Assembly (NCBI GenBank): GCA_947304475.1
Contig: CAMZBE010000058.1
Coordinates: forward strand, 1 to 7,697
Origin: an uncultured Clostridia bacterium
Lineage (GTDB): Bacteria; Bacillota; Clostridia; Oscillospirales; CAG-272
Length of the DNA: 7,697 nucleotides
Direction of reading: 5' to 3'
Shown here: piece after piece, positions 1 to 6,745 of the stretch
Position numbering within the stretch: position 1 is the first letter of the stretch
How the letters are laid out: every line of letters begins with the position of its first letter
Notes under the pieces: model-generated
Seen by the model: the letters and a program-made list of their open reading frames with translations, nothing else
What the model was told of the DNA's origin: nothing
The model's database searches: none
Position numbers and translations under genes: made by a program

Positions 1-147
1 GCGCTGCCGGACGAGACTGTTACCGGCAAGGACCGCCTGACCGTCTGCGCGCTTTACGCCGAGACGCTTGGACTCGCTGTCGCGACCGTTCTTGGTCGAG
101 CCGACGCCCTTTTTGTGAGCAAAGAACTGCAAACCGAGTTTCAACAT
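1..147 (-). CDS. rpmA: 50S ribosomal protein L27 (N-terminal 49 residues; cut by window edge)
   Basis: Ribosomal protein L27 of the large subunit, whose N-terminus reaches toward the peptidyl transferase centre. The frame starts MLKLGLQFFAHKKG and continues through VGSTKNGRDSESKRLGVKR, the L27 hallmark; 49 residues are visible of a usual 85-95, and the 3' end lies beyond position 1. ATG is at 145-147 with a strong AGGAGG (156-161) upstream. The first nine residues match the Firmicutes N-terminal extension (known S. aureus form MLKLNLQFF, cut before Ala), which the protease Prp must remove to expose the mature AHKKG end. This makes the damaged prp gene just upstream functionally important. It is third in the rplU-prp-rpmA operon, 29 nt after the prp stop. 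The identification is secure. Confidence 0.96.
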   Translation of the reverse strand, partial: MLKLGLQFFAHKKGVGSTKNGRDSESKRLGVKRADGQAVLAGNSLVRQR

Positions 148-176
148 TTCTTTTTCCTCCTTGATTAGATGGTCGC

Positions 177-469
177 TTACTTTTCGGGATCGCGTTCGAT
201 CTCTTTCACGTCGAGGAAATCGTAATAATCCTCGAGGAGATCCATCAACTGGAAATAGTAAGCGGAGATAAGACCGGAGACGGCAAACTGCTTTTTCTCG
301 TCCTTTTCGTATGCGGGAAGCGCCGATTTTGCAATCACGCGAATATCGGTCGTCTTCTCGTCGATCGTGTAGTCGACGTCACAGGCGTAACTTCGGCAAA
401 CCCCGTGTGTCCCTGCTCCTCAAAACCGTAATAGATGCCGTTGGTCTTATAGAATACAACTGTGGTCAT
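177..469 (-). pseudogene. prp: Prp (YsxB-type) ribosomal-processing cysteine protease, internally deleted and frameshifted
   Basis: Prp is a small cysteine protease that removes the N-terminal extension of L27. Two pieces in different frames are visible. The 5' piece (392-469, 26 codons) reads MTTVVFYKTNGIYYGF then EEQGHTGFAE and contains the conserved GHxGF/Y histidine. The 3' piece (177-389, 70 codons to TAA) reads YACDVDYTIDEKTTDIRVIA and ends LDVKEIERDPEK, a good match for the family's C-terminal half. The middle that normally follows GHxGxAE, with a DIVCAAVS-like segment carrying the catalytic Cys, is missing (I estimate about 25-35 residues), and the two pieces are out of phase. Read straight through, the first frame stops at TGA 335-337 after 44 residues. 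The ATG lies two bases after the rplU stop without a clear ribosome binding site, suggesting coupled translation. Family and damage are clear; whether the damage is real or an assembly deletion is not. Confidence 0.85.
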
Positions 470-471
470 AT

Positions 472-783
472 TCAGGCGATAATGGACGTAATCTTGATCT
501 TGGTGAAGATCTGTCTGTGACCGATCTTCTTCTTTTCGTTCTTCTTGGCTTTGTACTTGAAGACGTAGATCTTTCTGTCTTTTTGCTCCGCGGCAAGGAC
601 CTCGGCTTTCACCGAAGCACCGTCCACGTAGGGAGCGCCGACCGAAAGAGTTTCACCGCCGACGGCAAGAACCTTCGTAAAGGTCACGGTCTCTCCGTCC
701 TTCACGGCGAGGCGTTCGATCTTGACGATATCGCCCTCGGACACCTTGTACTGCTTTCCACCCGTTTCAAAAACTGCAAACAC
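472..783 (-). CDS. rplU: 50S ribosomal protein L21
   Basis: Large-subunit protein L21, which binds 23S rRNA. The frame reads (GTG=M)FAVFETGGKQYKV at the N-terminus, the L21 signature, then a basic segment ending KAKKNEKKKIGHRQIFTKIKI that matches the family's rRNA-binding end. I chose GTG at 781-783: it gives 103 residues, the family's normal length, and has GAGGTG (790-795) at proper spacing. An in-frame ATG at 805-807 (MKESEVLF...) and another at 835-837 would add 8 or 18 residues with no family counterpart. It is first in the operon with prp and rpmA, downstream of a consensus promoter. Stop is TGA at 472-474. The gene is intact. Confidence 0.96.
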   Translation of the reverse strand: MFAVFETGGKQYKVSEGDIVKIERLAVKDGETVTFTKVLAVGGETLSVGAPYVDGASVKAEVLAAEQKDRKIYVFKYKAKKNEKKKIGHRQIFTKIKITSIIA

Positions 784-856
784 GAAAAGCACCTCACTTT
801 CTTTCATATAATCGCTGCCTGGGGCGGCTAAACGCACTTAAACCCTTTGCAAGCGT
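784..856 (-). promoter_or_regulatory. 5' leader of the rplU-prp-rpmA transcript (possible L21 leader element)
   Basis: About 73 nt lie between the inferred transcription start (near 856) and the rplU GTG. In Firmicutes this position often holds the L21 leader RNA, which is thought to serve autoregulation. I see only a short GC-rich imperfect stem (GCCGCC, loop CCA, GGCAGC on the transcript, one mismatch) and the GAGGTG ribosome binding site. I cannot match the Rfam consensus by eye, so the assignment rests on position. Confidence 0.3.
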
Positions 857-862
857 CGAATA

Positions 863-891
863 ATTATAGCACGAAGCGTTTTTCTTGTCAA
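863..891 (-). promoter_or_regulatory. Consensus sigma-70/sigma-A promoter for rplU-prp-rpmA
   Basis: On the minus strand, TTGACA (886-891) and TATAAT (863-868) are separated by exactly 17 bases. Both hexamers are perfect matches to consensus. Transcription should start near 856-857, about 73 nt before the rplU GTG. A perfect consensus fits a strongly expressed ribosomal protein operon. Confidence 0.9.
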
Positions 892-903
892 GTGCAATTC
901 TAT

Positions 904-919
904 CTTTTTTATAAAAAAG
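904..919. promoter_or_regulatory. 16-bp perfect A/T palindrome, possible UP element of the rplU promoter
   Basis: CTTTTTTATAAAAAAG is a perfect palindrome. It sits 13-28 bases upstream of the rplU -35 box (about -48 to -63 from the inferred start), where an A/T-rich UP element that contacts the RNA polymerase alpha subunit would lie. Ribosomal promoters often have such elements. A small inverted repeat TCGGT-TTT-ACCGA (920-932) follows directly. The role is inferred from position. Confidence 0.4.
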
Positions 920-981
920 TCGGTTTTACCGATCGTGCTCCGCAACTTCCCTTTTTTACGGCGTATTTTCATCCTTTTGCC

Positions 982-1010
982 TTGACTTTCCGGATCGTTT
1001 CCTCTATAAT
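982..1010 (+). promoter_or_regulatory. Sigma-70/sigma-A promoter for the GH39-AEC unit
   Basis: TTGACT (982-987) and TATAAT (1005-1010) are separated by 17 bases, one mismatch from full consensus. Transcription should begin near 1017, giving a leader of about 36 nt before the ATG at 1053. A short imperfect inverted repeat (GACC aaatc GGTC, 1026-1038) falls just after the start point, where an operator could lie, but the arms are only 4 bp. Confidence 0.85.
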
Positions 1011-1052
1011 GTTATCGAGTAAAAAGACCAAATCGGTCAAAAGGAGACAATT

Positions 1053-2403
1053 ATGCAAACCGTTTCTGTCGATTTCTCGAAAAATCTCGGTCAAATGAAG
1101 CCGATGCACGCCGTCAACAACGGACCGGTCTACAAGTTTGCGGAGGATCAGCGCGTCACCAACATCGACGCGTTTCGTGAAGCGGGGATCCCGTACGCCA
1201 GAACGCACGACGCCTCTTTCTACGCGAACTACGGCGGCGAACACTGCGTGGATATCATCGCGATCTTCCCCGATTTCTCGAAGGATCCGGACGATCCCGC
1301 GTCCTACGATTTCGTTTTGACGGACGAATACATGAAGGTGATGGATTTTGCCGGCGTCAAGCCCTTCTACCGCCTCGGCAACAAGATCGAGCACTGGCCG
1401 AAAAAATACGGCACGCTTCCCCCTCCCGATTTCAGGAAGTGGGCGGTCATCTGCGAACATATCATCCGCCACTACACCGAAGGGTGGGCGAACGGTTTTC
1501 ATTACGATATGAAGTACTGGGAGATCTGGAACGAGCCGGATCTTGACGGTGACGACTCGACGCACAAGCGCTGCTGGGGCGGCACGAAACTTCAGTTCTT
1601 CAATCTGTTTGAAATCGCGGCGAAGCACCTTAAAGCGTGCTTCCCCCACCTGATGATCGGCGGTCCTGCGATCTGCAACCCGAAAGGCAACTGGAAGGAC
1701 GAGTTTCTTTCGTTCTGCCGCGAACGCAAGGTTCCGCTTGATTTCTTCTCCTGGCACGTTTACGCAAAACAGCCCTCCCGCGTTCTCGAATACGAACGCG
1801 AGGTGCGCGCCGCGCTCGACGCCAACGGGTTTACAGAAACCGAAAGCATCCTGAATGAATGGAACTACGTCAGAGGATGGACGGGAGACAACTGGATCTA
1901 TTCGCTCAGAACGATGAAAAATCTGAAGGGCGCCGCGTTCGTCGCCTCGACCATCGCCGCCTCTCAGTACGTTCCGCTCGATATGCTGATGTATTACGAC
2001 GCCCGCCCCTGCGCCTTGAACGGAATGTTCGTGACCGATATGGTCTGCGACTGCCTGAAGGGGTACTATCCGTTCCGGATGTTCAACAAACTCTATCAGT
2101 GGGACCGCCGCCGATTTTCAATCCGACGATCAGACGATCTACGGCGCCGCCGCGATCGGTGGAAAAAACGCAGCCGTGATGTTCACTTATTACGACGATT
2201 TGGATGAAGCCGAAAACAAACAGGTCAAACTCAATCTTTCGTCGCTTCCCGATTCTCCCGTGAAACTGACGGTCCGTCTGCTCGACGCCGCTCACGACGA
2301 CGAACCGGTTCGTGAAGAGATCCTGACCGGTAAAGACGCGAGCGTTTATCTCGATCTTGCGCTGTTTACGACCTGTCTCGTTACGCTGGAACCCGTTGAC
2401 TGA
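1053..2403 (+). CDS. GH39-type glycoside hydrolase (beta-xylosidase-like), one frameshift near 2100
   Basis: Retaining glycoside hydrolase of the GH39/clan GH-A type; known members cleave beta-xylosides and related substrates, but the substrate here cannot be told. Frame one (1053-2099, 349 codons) carries YWEIWNEPDL with E161 as likely acid/base, SWHVYAKQ near 233-240, and SILNEWN with E269 as likely nucleophile. The (beta/alpha)8 barrel is therefore complete. Family-like sequence continues in another frame: GTAADFQSDDQTIYGAAAIG begins at 2101, then VMFTYYDDLDEA and a beta-rich end to TGA 2401-2403. Joined, this gives about 449 residues. If not corrected, translation runs in the wrong frame after Q349 to a stop at 2205-2207 (384 residues). 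There is no signal peptide, so it is probably cytoplasmic and acts on imported oligosaccharides or glycosides. ATG 1053 has AGGAG (1042-1046) and its own promoter. An AEC transporter gene follows after 34 nt. Confidence 0.82.
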
Positions 2404-2437
2404 CAAACCGTCGGTCAAGAAAAGGAAGTTGCAATAA

Positions 2438-3409
2438 ATGTTCGATATCGCAGTCCTGTTTTCGCGCGTTCTGCTCCTTGTCCTTCTGATGCTGCCGACG
2501 GCTCTGATGAAAAAGTTCGGTCTTGTCAAGGACGGATTCGGCGTATCGCTCTCCAACTACGTGCTCTACGTCGGAACGCCCGGTATGATCATTCTCGCGC
2601 TCTATCGCGACTTTGACAAGACCATTGCGCTTCGTTCGCTTGCCGTCGTCGGTTTCTTCCTCGTCTTTCATTTTGTCTTTTTCGCCGTTTCCCTTCTGTT
2701 CTTCCGTATGAAAAAGAAAGACGAAGAGAACGGAGAGGATCAGGAGGAAGCAAAACGCCGCCGCGTTCTTCGCTTCGGCACGATCTTCACGAATGCAGGT
2801 TACATGGGACTTCCTCTCGTGCTCGGACTTCTCGGAGCCGAAGCCGCAATCTACGTTTCGGTCTACGTCGTCTGCTTTAATATCCTCGTCTGGACGGTCG
2901 GTTGTTACGTTTTTACAGGCGACGTCAAGTATATGTCTCTGAAAAAAGCGTTTCTTAACCCGGCATCTATTGCGATCATGGTCGGTCTCGTTTTCTTCAT
3001 CACGCCGATCAACAGGGTTCTGCCGTCCGTGTCCGAAGAGTTTCTTTCGATTTTGAATTCCCTCGTCGCGCCTCTTTCGATGGGCGTGATCGGACTTCAT
3101 CTTTTCGAGATCAACTGGAAGCGCGTCTGGCGCGATCTTGTACTCTACCGTTACCTGTTCGTCAGGATGTTGCTTCTCCCCGCGCTGATTTTCTGCATCC
3201 TGAAACTTGCGAAGACAATCGGATACTACGACGAGATCGTTTTCAACACGCTGTTCATCTGCGGTTCTACGCCATGCGCCGCCGTTACGGTGATGTACGC
3301 CGAACGCTTCGACGGGGATGCCCCCTACGCCAGTACGATGGTTTGCGTTTCCACCCTGCTCGCCGTCGGGACTATGCCGCTCGTCGCCCTTCTTCTTTAT
3401 CTTCTTTAA
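2438..3409 (+). CDS. AEC (auxin efflux carrier) family transporter
   Basis: Integral membrane transporter of the AEC/Mem_trans family, 323 residues, the usual length. Bacterial relatives move small organic acids such as malate or malonate; the substrate here is unknown. About ten hydrophobic segments are visible, at roughly 4-24, 37-56, 65-89, 115-135, 137-160, 174-190, 204-223, 236-257, 268-287 and 299-323. A charged loop (91-110, KKKDEEN...EAKRRR) separates the two halves. The conserved TNAGYMGLPL motif (118-127) opens the second half, where family members have a discontinuous helix. ATG 2438 follows an AAGGA ribosome binding site, 34 nt after the hydrolase stop, so the two are probably co-transcribed. 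This suggests export of an acidic fermentation product or uptake of an acid, but that is inference. The gene is intact and ends just before the terminator hairpin. Confidence 0.9.
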   Translation: MFDIAVLFSRVLLLVLLMLPTALMKKFGLVKDGFGVSLSNYVLYVGTPGMIILALYRDFDKTIALRSLAVVGFFLVFHFVFFAVSLLFFRMKKKDEENGEDQEEAKRRRVLRFGTIFTNAGYMGLPLVLGLLGAEAAIYVSVYVVCFNILVWTVGCYVFTGDVKYMSLKKAFLNPASIAIMVGLVFFITPINRVLPSVSEEFLSILNSLVAPLSMGVIGLHLFEINWKRVWRDLVLYRYLFVRMLLLPALIFCILKLAKTIGYYDEIVFNTLFICGSTPCAAVTVMYAERFDGDAPYASTMVCVSTLLAVGTMPLVALLLYLL

Positions 3410-3424
3410 ACGTCTGAAAACGCG

Positions 3425-3449
3425 CCGCCGCCGAAAGTTTCGGCGGCGG
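3425..3449. terminator. Bidirectional intrinsic terminator between convergent units
   Basis: A perfect 12-bp inverted repeat (CCGCCGCCGAAA, one-base centre, TTTCGGCGGCGG) lies 15 bases after the AEC stop and 7 bases after the parC stop on the other strand. A GTTTCGTT tract follows on the plus strand and CGCGTTTTC on the minus strand, so it can terminate both operons. The A/T core of the repeat probably forms the loop. The U tracts are short, but the stem is very stable. Confidence 0.85.
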
Positions 3450-3456
3450 TGTTTCG

Positions 3457-5652
3457 TTATACGGCGTCGGGAGAAACCGGCAACGCCGGAATTCGGCTCT
3501 TCTTCACCTTGTCGCTCGGGGTAAGATCGCCGGGACAGGAAGACGTGACCGATTTGAGACGGATCCCTTTCTTCAGGATTACTGTCTGTACCGGGATCGC
3601 GGTCAGAAGAGGAGAACAATCGATCAGGCGCGTATTGATGCAAACCAATTTATCGTCTTCGGTGCGAAACCAGATCTCGCTGGTCTCCCCGGTTTTTTCG
3701 GGCAGAGCGGCAAGAGGCGTCGCAAGTCCGGACTGCATGGCAAAGAGTTTGATCCGACGCTGATCGGTCGGAAAATCTTCCGAAGGACAACGGAGCGCCG
3801 TCCCGTCGGAGAACGCAAGTACCACGCTTCCGGTCTCTCGGTTGACGGGACAGAGCGCGGTCGGTCTTTCTCCTTTCTCCATTTTGAGGGTGGAGCGAAG
3901 CAATTCCCCGATGACCGACGGACGAAGCAAATCAAACGAAGAGATCTTTGCCGCGTACATCCGGAGTTTGTTGGTAAAGACGAGCAGGGCGTCGGTGTTG
4001 TTCGCATCGACCGACTGGAGTTCCCCGTCGCCTTCTTTGTATTTCTGTTCCTCGCCGCGGTTTCCGCTCGCGGCAAGTTTCTTGAAGAATCCGTGTTTGG
4101 TGAGCAAGAGCCGGACGGGATAATCGTCGATCAGAAGAGAGGGATCGGGCGCCTTAATCTCTTCCTGTGCGACGATTTCGGTTCGACGCGGGGATCCGTA
4201 CTTTTTTTTGATCGTCCGCAGTTGGTCTGCGATCCGTCCTTTGATCTTGATCTCATCCCGAATGGTCTCGTCAAGAACCGCTATTTCTTTTTCCAGCGCG
4301 GCAATCTCTTCTATCCTTTGCCGGATGTACTCTCGGTTGAGATGCCGCAGTTTGATTTCCGCGATGTATTCCGCTTGTTTTTCGGAAAGGTGGAACGCCT
4401 CCATCAGGTTCGGAATCACCTGTTTCTCGTCCTCCGTGTTCCGGATGATACGGATTGCACGGTCGAGATCGAGCAGGATCGATCCGAGCCCCATCAAAAG
4501 ATGTAACTTGTCTTTCTTCTTTTCAAGATCGTACGTCATTTCGCGACGAATGCACGCGATCCGGAATTCGATCCAGGCAAGCAGTATCTCGCGTACGCCG
4601 AGCGTTTCGGGGCGCCCGGTCAGAAGAATATTGAAATTACAGTCGAAACTGTCCTCAAGCGGCGTCAAAAGATAGAGTTTTTCCATCAGCCGCTCCGGGT
4701 TTGTTCCACGCCTGACGTCGATGGTCAGGCGGAAACCGTTCAGGTCGATTGCGTCGCGGATATCGGTGATCTCGCGAAGTTTGCCTTCTTTGATCATGTC
4801 GGTGATCTTCTTGATGATCGCCTCGATCGAGGTGGAATACGGAATCTCGAGAACGTCGATACAGTTCTCTTTCTGGTCGAAAGAATACTTTGCGCGAAGA
4901 CGGATCGGACCGACTCCGCTCTCGTAAAGTTCGCGCATACGATCGCGGGAATAGACCAATTTGCCTCCGCCCGAAAAATCCGGCGCCTTGATCAGGTCGA
5001 GCAGACGCTCGATAGAACAGTCGGGATTCTTTAACAGAGCGATAGTCCCGTCGCAGATCTCACCGAGGTTGAAACTGCAGATCGAACAAGCCATACCGAC
5101 CGCGATCCCGAGGTTCGGCGAAACCAGGATGTTCGGGAAGGTCGTGGGAAGCAAAACCGGTTCTTTGGTCGTATTGTCGTAGTTGGGAATGAAATCGACG
5201 CTGTTCTTTTCGATCCCGTCGAAGAGTTCTGCGCAGAAGGGATCAAGGCGCACCTCGGTATAGCGCGACGCGGCGTACGCCATATCACGGCTGTACTGTT
5301 TTCCAAAACTGCCTTTAGAGTCGATAAACGGATGCAGAAGAGCGCCGTGACCGCGCGTAAGACGCACCATGGTTTCGTAGATCGCGGCGTCGCCGTGCGG
5401 GTTCAGGTGCATGGTCTGCCCCACTACGTTCGCGCTCTTGGTGCGCGGTTTGTTCAGCAACCCCATTTCGTACATGGTGTAAAGGAGTTTTCTGTGCGAG
5501 GGCTTAAATCCGTCGATCTCGGGGAGCGCGCGGGAGATAATGACGCTCATGGCGTAGGGCATATAGTTGGTCTCAATGGTTTCGACGATGGGCTGCGGTC
5601 TGATCTCCGCTTCCGCCGCAACGACCGATGGCACACCTTTTTTCTTTGCCAT
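3457..5652 (-). CDS. parC: DNA topoisomerase IV subunit A (ParC-type, clostridial form)
   Basis: Type IIA topoisomerase A subunit: cuts and rejoins both DNA strands, with ParE supplying ATPase activity, to decatenate sister chromosomes. The 731 residues begin MAKKKGVPSVV; the breakage-reunion core follows, with RALPEIDGFKPSHRK (41-55), VGQTMHLNPHGDAAIYE (77-93) and AASRYTEVRL (127-136) with catalytic Y131. A tower and coiled-coil region lies around 370-480, followed by a reduced beta-pinwheel (about 505-710). No QRRGGKG-type GyrA box is visible, which argues for ParC over GyrA. The quinolone-contact serine of HPHGDSAVY is Ala89, with Glu93 at the acidic position. ATG 5650-5652 has AAGGAG upstream and starts 21 nt after the Sua5 stop, so it probably shares the prfA-sua5 transcript. 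No parE is in the window. The gene is intact. Confidence 0.92.
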   Translation of the reverse strand: MAKKKGVPSVVAAEAEIRPQPIVETIETNYMPYAMSVIISRALPEIDGFKPSHRKLLYTMYEMGLLNKPRTKSANVVGQTMHLNPHGDAAIYETMVRLTRGHGALLHPFIDSKGSFGKQYSRDMAYAASRYTEVRLDPFCAELFDGIEKNSVDFIPNYDNTTKEPVLLPTTFPNILVSPNLGIAVGMACSICSFNLGEICDGTIALLKNPDCSIERLLDLIKAPDFSGGGKLVYSRDRMRELYESGVGPIRLRAKYSFDQKENCIDVLEIPYSTSIEAIIKKITDMIKEGKLREITDIRDAIDLNGFRLTIDVRRGTNPERLMEKLYLLTPLEDSFDCNFNILLTGRPETLGVREILLAWIEFRIACIRREMTYDLEKKKDKLHLLMGLGSILLDLDRAIRIIRNTEDEKQVIPNLMEAFHLSEKQAEYIAEIKLRHLNREYIRQRIEEIAALEKEIAVLDETIRDEIKIKGRIADQLRTIKKKYGSPRRTEIVAQEEIKAPDPSLLIDDYPVRLLLTKHGFFKKLAASGNRGEEQKYKEGDGELQSVDANNTDALLVFTNKLRMYAAKISSFDLLRPSVIGELLRSTLKMEKGERPTALCPVNRETGSVVLAFSDGTALRCPSEDFPTDQRRIKLFAMQSGLATPLAALPEKTGETSEIWFRTEDDKLVCINTRLIDCSPLLTAIPVQTVILKKGIRLKSVTSSCPGDLTPSDKVKKSRIPALPVSPDAV

Positions 5653-5673
5653 GACGGTTATCTCCTTTCTTTT

Positions 5674-6696
5674 TTATTCAGCCTGTACGATCTGATACGC
5701 CGCCGCGCGGATCAAGCGGTTATACAGCGCGAGCGAAAGCCCGTTTGTCGCAGGGAGCGGAGCGTAAATACGTTCGCACCCGCATTTGTCGGCTTCGCGC
5801 AGGATATAAAACAACCTGTGAAGTTGTTCCCCGGGATCGTTTCCGGAACCGAGATCGAAAACGACGGGCGACGATCCGAGAGAGCGGTAGAAACCGACCT
5901 CTTCGGTATAGGCAAGAACGGCGAAACTGCCGCCCTGCCGGGAAAGATAACGCTTGCGCTCTTCGGCTTCGCCGCGCAGAAGGAAGAGCGGCGTTTTCGG
6001 AGCGTAGTGTTTATATTTCATACCCGGCGACTGTACGCGCTCGCCCTCTTTCAGTTTGTCGAGAACGGCAGCGGAAAGCGTCACGCGGGCGAATTCGCCG
6101 AGTTGTTCGGGCGTGATTCCGCCGGGACGCAAAAGCGTCAGTGAGTCGGAACCGTCAATGCGGACGATGGTTGATTCGACGCCGATCTCACATTCTCCGC
6201 CGAGGATCACGTCCACTCTGCCGTCAAGGTCCTCCTTGACGTGTTTGAAGGTCGTAGGGGACGGTGAACCCGACAGATTGGCAGAGGGTGCGGCGATCGG
6301 AACGCCCGCCGCCTCGATCAGGGCGTGGGCGACCGGGTGAGAGGGACAACGGACGGCGACGGTCGGAAGATTTGCTGTCACGGTCTTCGGAATAATCGGT
6401 TTTGCGGGAAGAACAACGGTAAGCGGACCCGGCATAAATCGTTTTGCAAGCCGGTCGAACAGATCGCACGTCTCGGTATACAGTGACGCGTCTTTGGGAT
6501 CCGCGATATGTATGATCAACGGATTGTCCGACGGCCTTCCCTTGGCGGCGTAGATTTTTGCCGCCGCGTCGGCGTCAAGCGCGTTTCCGCCGAGACCGAA
6601 GACCGTTTCGGTGGGAAAAACGACAAGACCGCCGCGCCGAATGATCTCTCCGGCGCGGGCGATGTCCTGTTTTCCCTTGTCCGACTTAAGGTCGGG
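5674..6696 (-). CDS. sua5: L-threonylcarbamoyladenylate synthase (Sua5/YwlC/YrdC), start missing or interrupted by TAG
   Basis: Makes L-threonylcarbamoyl-AMP from threonine, bicarbonate and ATP, the first step of t6A37 modification of ANN-decoding tRNAs. Counting from Pro at 6696, the YrdC domain shows GGLVVFPTETVFGLGGNALD (22-41), KGRPSDNPL (52-60), APSANLSG (136-143), GVESTI (172-177) and RPGGIT (190-195). The linker SPGMKYKHYAP (223-233) and a Sua5 C-terminal domain follow to 340, the normal length for the long form. TAG at 6697-6699 precedes this in frame, and no ATG, GTG or TTG occurs before TTG 6517-6519, which would remove the first two substrate-binding motifs. Upstream of TAG the same frame reads KKTEYIE with typical codons and is open back to TTG 6757-6759. 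An ATG overlapping the prfA stop (6747-6749) is in another frame; one lost base would connect it. So the gene is either damaged or misread in the sequence. It lies between prfA and parC. Confidence 0.85.
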   Translation of the reverse strand, partial: PDLKSDKGKQDIARAGEIIRRGGLVVFPTETVFGLGGNALDADAAAKIYAAKGRPSDNPLIIHIADPKDASLYTETCDLFDRLAKRFMPGPLTVVLPAKPIIPKTVTANLPTVAVRCPSHPVAHALIEAAGVPIAAPSANLSGSPSPTTFKHVKEDLDGRVDVILGGECEIGVESTIVRIDGSDSLTLLRPGGITPEQLGEFARVTLSAAVLDKLKEGERVQSPGMKYKHYAPKTPLFLLRGEAEERKRYLSRQGGSFAVLAYTEEVGFYRSLGSSPVVFDLGSGNDPGEQLHRLFYILREADKCGCERIYAPLPATNGLSLALYNRLIRAAAYQIVQAE

Positions 6697-6745
6697 CTAT
6701 TCGATGTACTCGGTCTTCTTACTCCAAACGCTCCACTCAGGCTGA

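Noticed and set aside
784..837. Longer L21 starting at ATG 835-837 or 805-807
   Set aside because: Extra residues have no family counterpart; GTG 781-783 has a well-placed GAGGTG and gives the normal 103 residues.
969..1757. 262-codon open frame on the minus strand over the GH39 gene and its promoter
   Set aside because: Antisense of a clear catalytic barrel; no ribosome binding site logic and no recognisable motif.
2381..3643. 420-codon open frame on the minus strand over the AEC gene and the parC 3' end
   Set aside because: Antisense shadow: highly charged low-complexity translation, no family resemblance, crosses the terminator and overlaps two well-supported genes.
3457..5652. Gyrase subunit A instead of ParC
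   Set aside because: No QRRGGKG-type GyrA box, a reduced C-terminal domain, and the clostridial topoisomerase IV form of the PHGD motif.
5332..6144. 270-codon plus-strand open frame across the parC start and the Sua5 end
   Set aside because: Antisense to two conserved genes and spans their junction; Arg-rich shadow translation caused by codon bias.
5674..6519. Sua5 starting at TTG 6517-6519
   Set aside because: This would remove the PTET and KGRPSDNP substrate-binding motifs, which are plainly present in the same frame upstream.
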